Below, in pieces: positions 4,939-5,379 of a stretch of DNA of 5,379 nucleotides; within the stretch, counting starts at the first letter, position 1; each line of letters begins with the position of its first letter. The notes under the pieces were generated by a model, which was not told where the DNA came from, ran no database searches, and saw nothing but the letters and a program-made list of their open reading frames with translations. The position numbers were made by a program, and so were the translations under genes. The DNA lies in contig CARTQV010000056.1 in NCBI GenBank assembly GCA_949070545.1, forward strand, positions 1 to 5,379, given 5' to 3'. The stretch is from an uncultured Candidatus Saccharibacteria bacterium. GTDB lineage: Bacteria; Patescibacteriota; Saccharimonadia; Saccharimonadales; Saccharimonadaceae.

Positions 4939-5379
4939 AACAGACTTTCAAAAAGCGTGGGCAAAAAATCGCGAAGAAGTGGGCTAATTTTTCTGAGCAA
5001 GCTCGGGAAGATAGTAAGGAACATTTTCAAGAACGAGTTATTGACCGCCTACCCAATGCTCGTCGTGTACGCCTTTTGATGTTGGAATGGGCGTTACTGA
5101 TTGTTGTGATCACGTCGCTAGCTTTGACGCAAGCTTTTTGGTATCGACAGTCCTACTCCGCCCAAGCTTTTGAGGCTGGTGGGAGTTATATCGAGGCTAC
5201 GGTTGGTAGCGTAAACTCCCTAAATCCACTTTTTGCGACAACGAATAGCGAAAAAACTCTTTCCAAATTGATGTTTGCGACTTTGTCGACAATCGATTAT
5301 TCGGGTCATGTTGGGTTCGGGCTTGCAGCTTCGATCGTCCCCGACGACACTGCTCGGAATTGGTCAGTTACCTTGAAGG
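4935..5379 (+). CDS. Peptide ABC transporter substrate-binding protein, N-terminal part
   Basis: The first 148 residues of a larger protein that continues past the window. Residues 1-48 are strongly charged and basic (KKRGQKIAKKW, RLPNARRVRLL) and probably cytosolic. Residues about 52-70 form one hydrophobic segment (WALLIVVITSLALTQAFWY). The remainder matches the N-terminus of the SBP_bac_5 oligopeptide/nickel-binding family: GGSYIEATVGSVNSLNPLFA (82-101), then a segment like LSKLMFATLSTID (109-121) and GLAASIVPDD (129-138), with NWSVTLK at the end (the 'W-TFTLR' position). No lipobox cysteine follows the helix, so it looks signal-anchored rather than a lipoprotein. It starts at ATG 4935, overlapping the secG stop as ATGA, so it is translationally coupled to secG. 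Confidence 0.87.
   Translation, partial: MKQTFKKRGQKIAKKWANFSEQAREDSKEHFQERVIDRLPNARRVRLLMLEWALLIVVITSLALTQAFWYRQSYSAQAFEAGGSYIEATVGSVNSLNPLFATTNSEKTLSKLMFATLSTIDYSGHVGFGLAASIVPDDTARNWSVTLK

Noticed and set aside
4424..5030. Two minus-strand open frames (4424-4726 and 4731-5030) opposite the holin-like, secG and peptide-binding-protein genes
   Set aside because: The plus-strand genes have clear family signatures; the antisense frames have none and span gene boundaries.
1..5379. UGA recoding as glycine, as in SR1/Gracilibacteria
   Set aside because: TGA is the natural end of the GyrI-like gene (1138-1140) and of secG (4936-4938), and no conserved glycine position is encoded by TGA.

Overview
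The window looks like a low-to-moderate G+C genome of a small, reduced bacterium, most likely a Patescibacteria/CPR member close to Saccharibacteria (TM7). That placement is inferred from compact operons, a shortened UvrC, a secG gene followed directly by a membrane-anchored peptide-binding protein, and small DUF membrane proteins; no phylogenetic marker here is decisive. TGA is used as a normal stop (for example at the ends of the GyrI-like gene and secG), which argues against the UGA-recoding Gracilibacteria/SR1 lineages.

Left part (1-480): the 3' end of a 23S rRNA gene, a spacer of about 160 nt, a complete 5S rRNA gene and an intrinsic terminator, all on the + strand. The spacer contains a near-consensus sigma70-type promoter, so 5S may be transcribed on its own as well as from the rrn operon.

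Middle-left (481-2198, +): three genes that resemble Firmicutes-type accessory proteins. They are a GyrI-like small-molecule-binding protein, a Nudix hydrolase broken by both a frameshift and an in-frame stop, and a pyridoxamine-5'-phosphate-oxidase-fold protein. They look like an acquired cassette beside the rRNA operon, now partly decaying.

Middle (2193-2964, -): two overlapping small membrane-protein genes (DUF4234 then DUF2752), converging tail-to-tail on the PNPOx-like gene with stop codons that overlap by 6 bp. A divergent promoter region (2965-3067) separates them from the right-hand operon.

Right part (3068-5379, +): a tight series of uvrC (short, without a single cysteine, lacking the C-terminal HhH domain), a four-helix holin-superfamily-IV-like membrane protein, secG, and the start of an oligopeptide ABC-transporter substrate-binding protein that runs off the window. 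Gene gaps here are 4 nt, 1 nt and a 4-nt overlap. SecG belongs to the Sec translocon that would export the downstream signal-anchored protein; uvrC is nucleotide-excision repair.

A recurring theme is that every clear promoter has an extended -10 (TGn plus a TATAAT-like hexamer). In three cases (GyrI-like gene, uvrC, holin-like gene) the hexamer lies only 6-7 nt before the ATG with no Shine-Dalgarno, which predicts leaderless mRNAs. Other genes (PNPOx-like, DUF4234, the Nudix remnant) have recognisable Shine-Dalgarno sequences. I found no CRISPR array, insertion sequence, tRNA or riboswitch.
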